Part shown: piece after piece, positions 52,727 to 53,004 of the stretch
Numbering within the stretch: position 1 is the first letter of the stretch
Layout of the letters: every line of letters begins with the position of its first letter
NCBI RefSeq assembly: GCF_000719705.1
Contig: NZ_JOHO01000048.1
Span: 1 to 53,004, forward strand
Source of the DNA: Streptomyces sp. NRRL S-350
GTDB lineage: Bacteria > Actinomycetota > Actinomycetes > Streptomycetales > Streptomycetaceae
Reading direction: 5' to 3'
DNA: 53,004 nucleotides
Position numbers and translations under genes: made by a program
The notes under the pieces: model-generated
The model's database searches: none
The model's input: only the letters and a program-made list of their open reading frames with translations
Told to the model about the DNA's origin: nothing

Positions 52727-53004
52727 GCGGAACCTCTTCCTCGGCGCGGTGGCCGGGGCGTTCGGGCGGGTGCGGCGGTTCACCCTCCGTACAACGGCGG
52801 CGGGCGGTCCGGGGCACGCCCCGACGGGCCGGGCGGTGAAACGCCGGACGTGTGTTGACGTGACGTCAGGCCGCTTGCGCGGCAGCGGCGTTGGGTGGCA
52901 TCCGGGGGCCATGGAGCTCACCTCGATCCGGTCGGTCGCGCGGCTGGGCGCGTACAACGACGGGGTGGGGAGTGCGGCTTCGGGCTCCGGCCAGCATAGC
53001 CCCT

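Noticed and set aside
52911..53004. ATG opening a frame to the window end
   Set aside because: Only 31 codons are visible, with a Gly/Ser-rich sequence, no clear ribosome site and no family match; it cannot be supported.

Overview
The window is about 72-75% GC with tightly packed genes, many GTG starts and ATGA/GTGA stop-start overlaps. It carries a chaplin, an OtrA-type ribosomal protection protein, an NnaR-type HemD/winged-helix regulator and GlnR-like and PHO-like boxes. Together these point to the chromosome of a Streptomycetaceae actinomycete (Streptomyces or Kitasatospora). I saw no rRNA, tRNA, CRISPR array, insertion sequence or biosynthetic gene cluster. About 36 intact genes, one gene cut by the left edge, two broken genes and one probable leader ORF can be supported.

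Layout. (1) 1-187: tail of a P-type metal ATPase. (2) 311-10886: a chaperone-like locus. A protein kinase with a propeller-like C-terminus is divergent from an operon that encodes a membrane-anchored TPR/zinc-finger protein, a degenerate J-domain protein, a GrpE-like protein, an Hsp70 with four zinc ribbons inserted between its ATPase and substrate domains, and a small zinc-ribbon/TPR protein. (3) 11054-18542: a short chaplin, an otrA-like gene with an overlapping leader ORF, an acyl-CoA synthetase, a YccF protein, and a YVTN propeller protein divergent from a LysR regulator. (4) 18596-25905: a secreted M9 collagenase, an APC-type permease, an Rpf-like LysM muralytic protein, a methylthioadenosine/purine phosphorylase and a small membrane protein. 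(5) 25905-35390: two molybdenum-enzyme/cytochrome b modules (one fused, one split), a GT-C glycosyltransferase, a methyltransferase, a GT2-DUF2064 fusion, an OmpR-type two-component pair and a sugar epimerase. A 17-bp motif recurs upstream of three transcription units here. (6) 35608-37278: a Tat-exported purple acid phosphatase preceded by a PHO-box-like repeat. (7) 37387-37969: remains of a TetR gene and a hydrolase gene, both lacking their N-terminal parts at one junction. (8) 37946-47615: the nitrate/nitrite assimilation locus (cbiX-nnaR divergent from nasA, an FAD reductase, nirB, nirD and narK) with two GlnR-like boxes. (9) 47753-52726: a 1269-residue GHKL/HSP90-like ATPase with wHTH-like repeats, and two small membrane proteins, one behind a perfect 9-bp-arm palindrome.

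Working together. NarK imports nitrate, NasA (with the FAD reductase) reduces it to nitrite, and NirBD reduces that to ammonium. CbiX and the HemD-type protein connect this to siroheme supply and regulation. The GT2 and GT-C enzymes fit a polyprenyl-phosphate-sugar route to a surface glycan, with the adjacent two-component system as its likely controller. The kinase-TPR-J-GrpE-Hsp70 locus looks like a dedicated second chaperone machine rather than the housekeeping DnaK system. It and the HSP90-wHTH protein are the least described parts of the window.
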